NCBI RefSeq assembly: GCF_025766255.1
Contig: NW_026516793.1
Location: forward strand, 1 to 64,000
DNA: 64,000 nucleotides
Direction of reading: 5' to 3'
From: Zychaea mexicana
Lineage: Eukaryota > Mucoromycota > Mucoromycetes > Mucorales > Lichtheimiaceae
Both the position numbers and the translations under genes were made by a program. Shown in pieces: positions 63,411 through 64,000 of the stretch. How positions within the stretch are numbered: the stretch's first letter is position 1; each line of letters begins with the position of its first letter. The notes beneath the pieces are model-generated. The model made no database searches. It saw only the letters and a list, made by a program, of their open reading frames with translations, and was not told where the DNA came from.

Positions 63411-63930
63411 TTGTCTAATTGGAATACTTCCAGTAACTACAGGATGTATCAACAACGAGGAGTTTGCACTGTTTTAACTTTTAAAAATTTTATTCATGCA
63501 AGCCCCAAGAAGTGTAAAAACGAGGCGGGTTTAAAAGAGAATGCAGTGCAAAATCTAACAGGAGAACCAAACATCGTAGAATTGAAAGGTCCTGATAGAA
63601 TGACACATTACCAGTCCTCGTCATCTAGTTTGACAGCGCTACTACCCAATCGCAATAACAAAGTGTCCGCCCGATTTGCTAGCTGCGCATGTCTCCGCAA
63701 AAGGAGCTTGCCACACCTTCGCCACCGTATACATAACAAATCAGCAACCTATAAAAAAGTGGAATGGAATTGGGTCGAGCGAACTTTCAACAGAATACTC
63801 CATGGGTCGAACAGAACCCGCATTATCACTGGTAGATATCTGGTCCGCTAGGGCAAATGATGCGAGTCCTTGGCAATTTAGCAGTTACTGCTTCCCAGAT
63901 CGCACACGAGCACTCATCCGTCGTTCTTAA
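63411..63930 (+). other. Overlapping short frames, unknown
   Basis: Two overlapping plus-strand frames (63411-63851 and 63676-63930). The second contains LAAHVSAKGACHTFATVY and DIWSARANDASPWQFS. No family recognised; probably a transposon relic cut by the window end. Confidence 0.2.
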
Positions 63931-64000
63931 TCATCGTTGGCATTCTGTCTTTCTTCCTTGTCATTTCTAATTGAGTTGTTCAGTCGCATCTTTTTTTTTT

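Overview
This window is almost entirely transposable elements. It most likely comes from an early-diverging (Mucoromycota-type) fungus. That placement is an inference from the two nuclear tRNA genes, the short GT-AG introns in several transposase genes, the AT-rich intergenic DNA and the mix of element types: Ty3/gypsy LTR elements, an APE-type LINE, a MULE with an OTU-like domain, hAT, Tc1/IS630-like, IS1595/Merlin-like, Harbinger-like and Helitron remnants. I found no host protein-coding gene I would defend. Poorly understood short reading frames remain at 50.9-52.1 kb and 62-64 kb.

Layout. 1-6.6 kb: a decayed LINE, split by a young 3.1-kb LTR element with identical 99-bp LTRs. 6.97-7.11 kb: a hAT-type MITE with an 8-bp target duplication. 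7.2-14.3 kb: a complete minus-strand gypsy element with almost identical 465-bp LTRs. 14.7-16.9 kb: an IS1595/Merlin-like transposase gene whose glutamine-rich tail is split by a solo LTR. 17.2-39.2 kb: probably one old hAT element filled with later insertions. These are a Helitron remnant, an AT-rich Harbinger-like element, a 7.1-kb minus-strand gypsy element carrying an opposite-strand reading frame, a fold-back element, and a 5.3-kb MULE with clear terminal inverted repeats and 8-bp target duplication. 39.8-49.0 kb: a 9.2-kb TA-flanked element with ~590-bp terminal inverted repeats and two divergent Tc1/IS630-like transposase genes, one with its catalytic residues replaced. 49.0-61.2 kb: tRNA-Ala and tRNA-Asp genes. 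Each has one LTR family starting exactly 10 bp upstream of the tRNA 5' end and another family ending just beyond the tRNA 3' end. The tRNA-Asp copy of the upstream family is a complete 7.3-kb gypsy element. 61.2-64 kb: CACTA-like and Harbinger-like fragments.

Two themes run through the window. First, many element reading frames are interrupted only by TAA or TAG at positions where glutamine is expected, including an invariant helicase glutamine and poly-Q tracts. This is either a CpA-to-TpA mutation signature or UAR readthrough as Gln. Some evidence argues against a full code change. Second, retroelements interact with tRNA genes in two ways: as insertion targets (above) and as primers. The primer-binding site of two gypsy elements is an exact 12-nt complement of the 3' end, with CCA, of the tRNA-Ala encoded in this same window.
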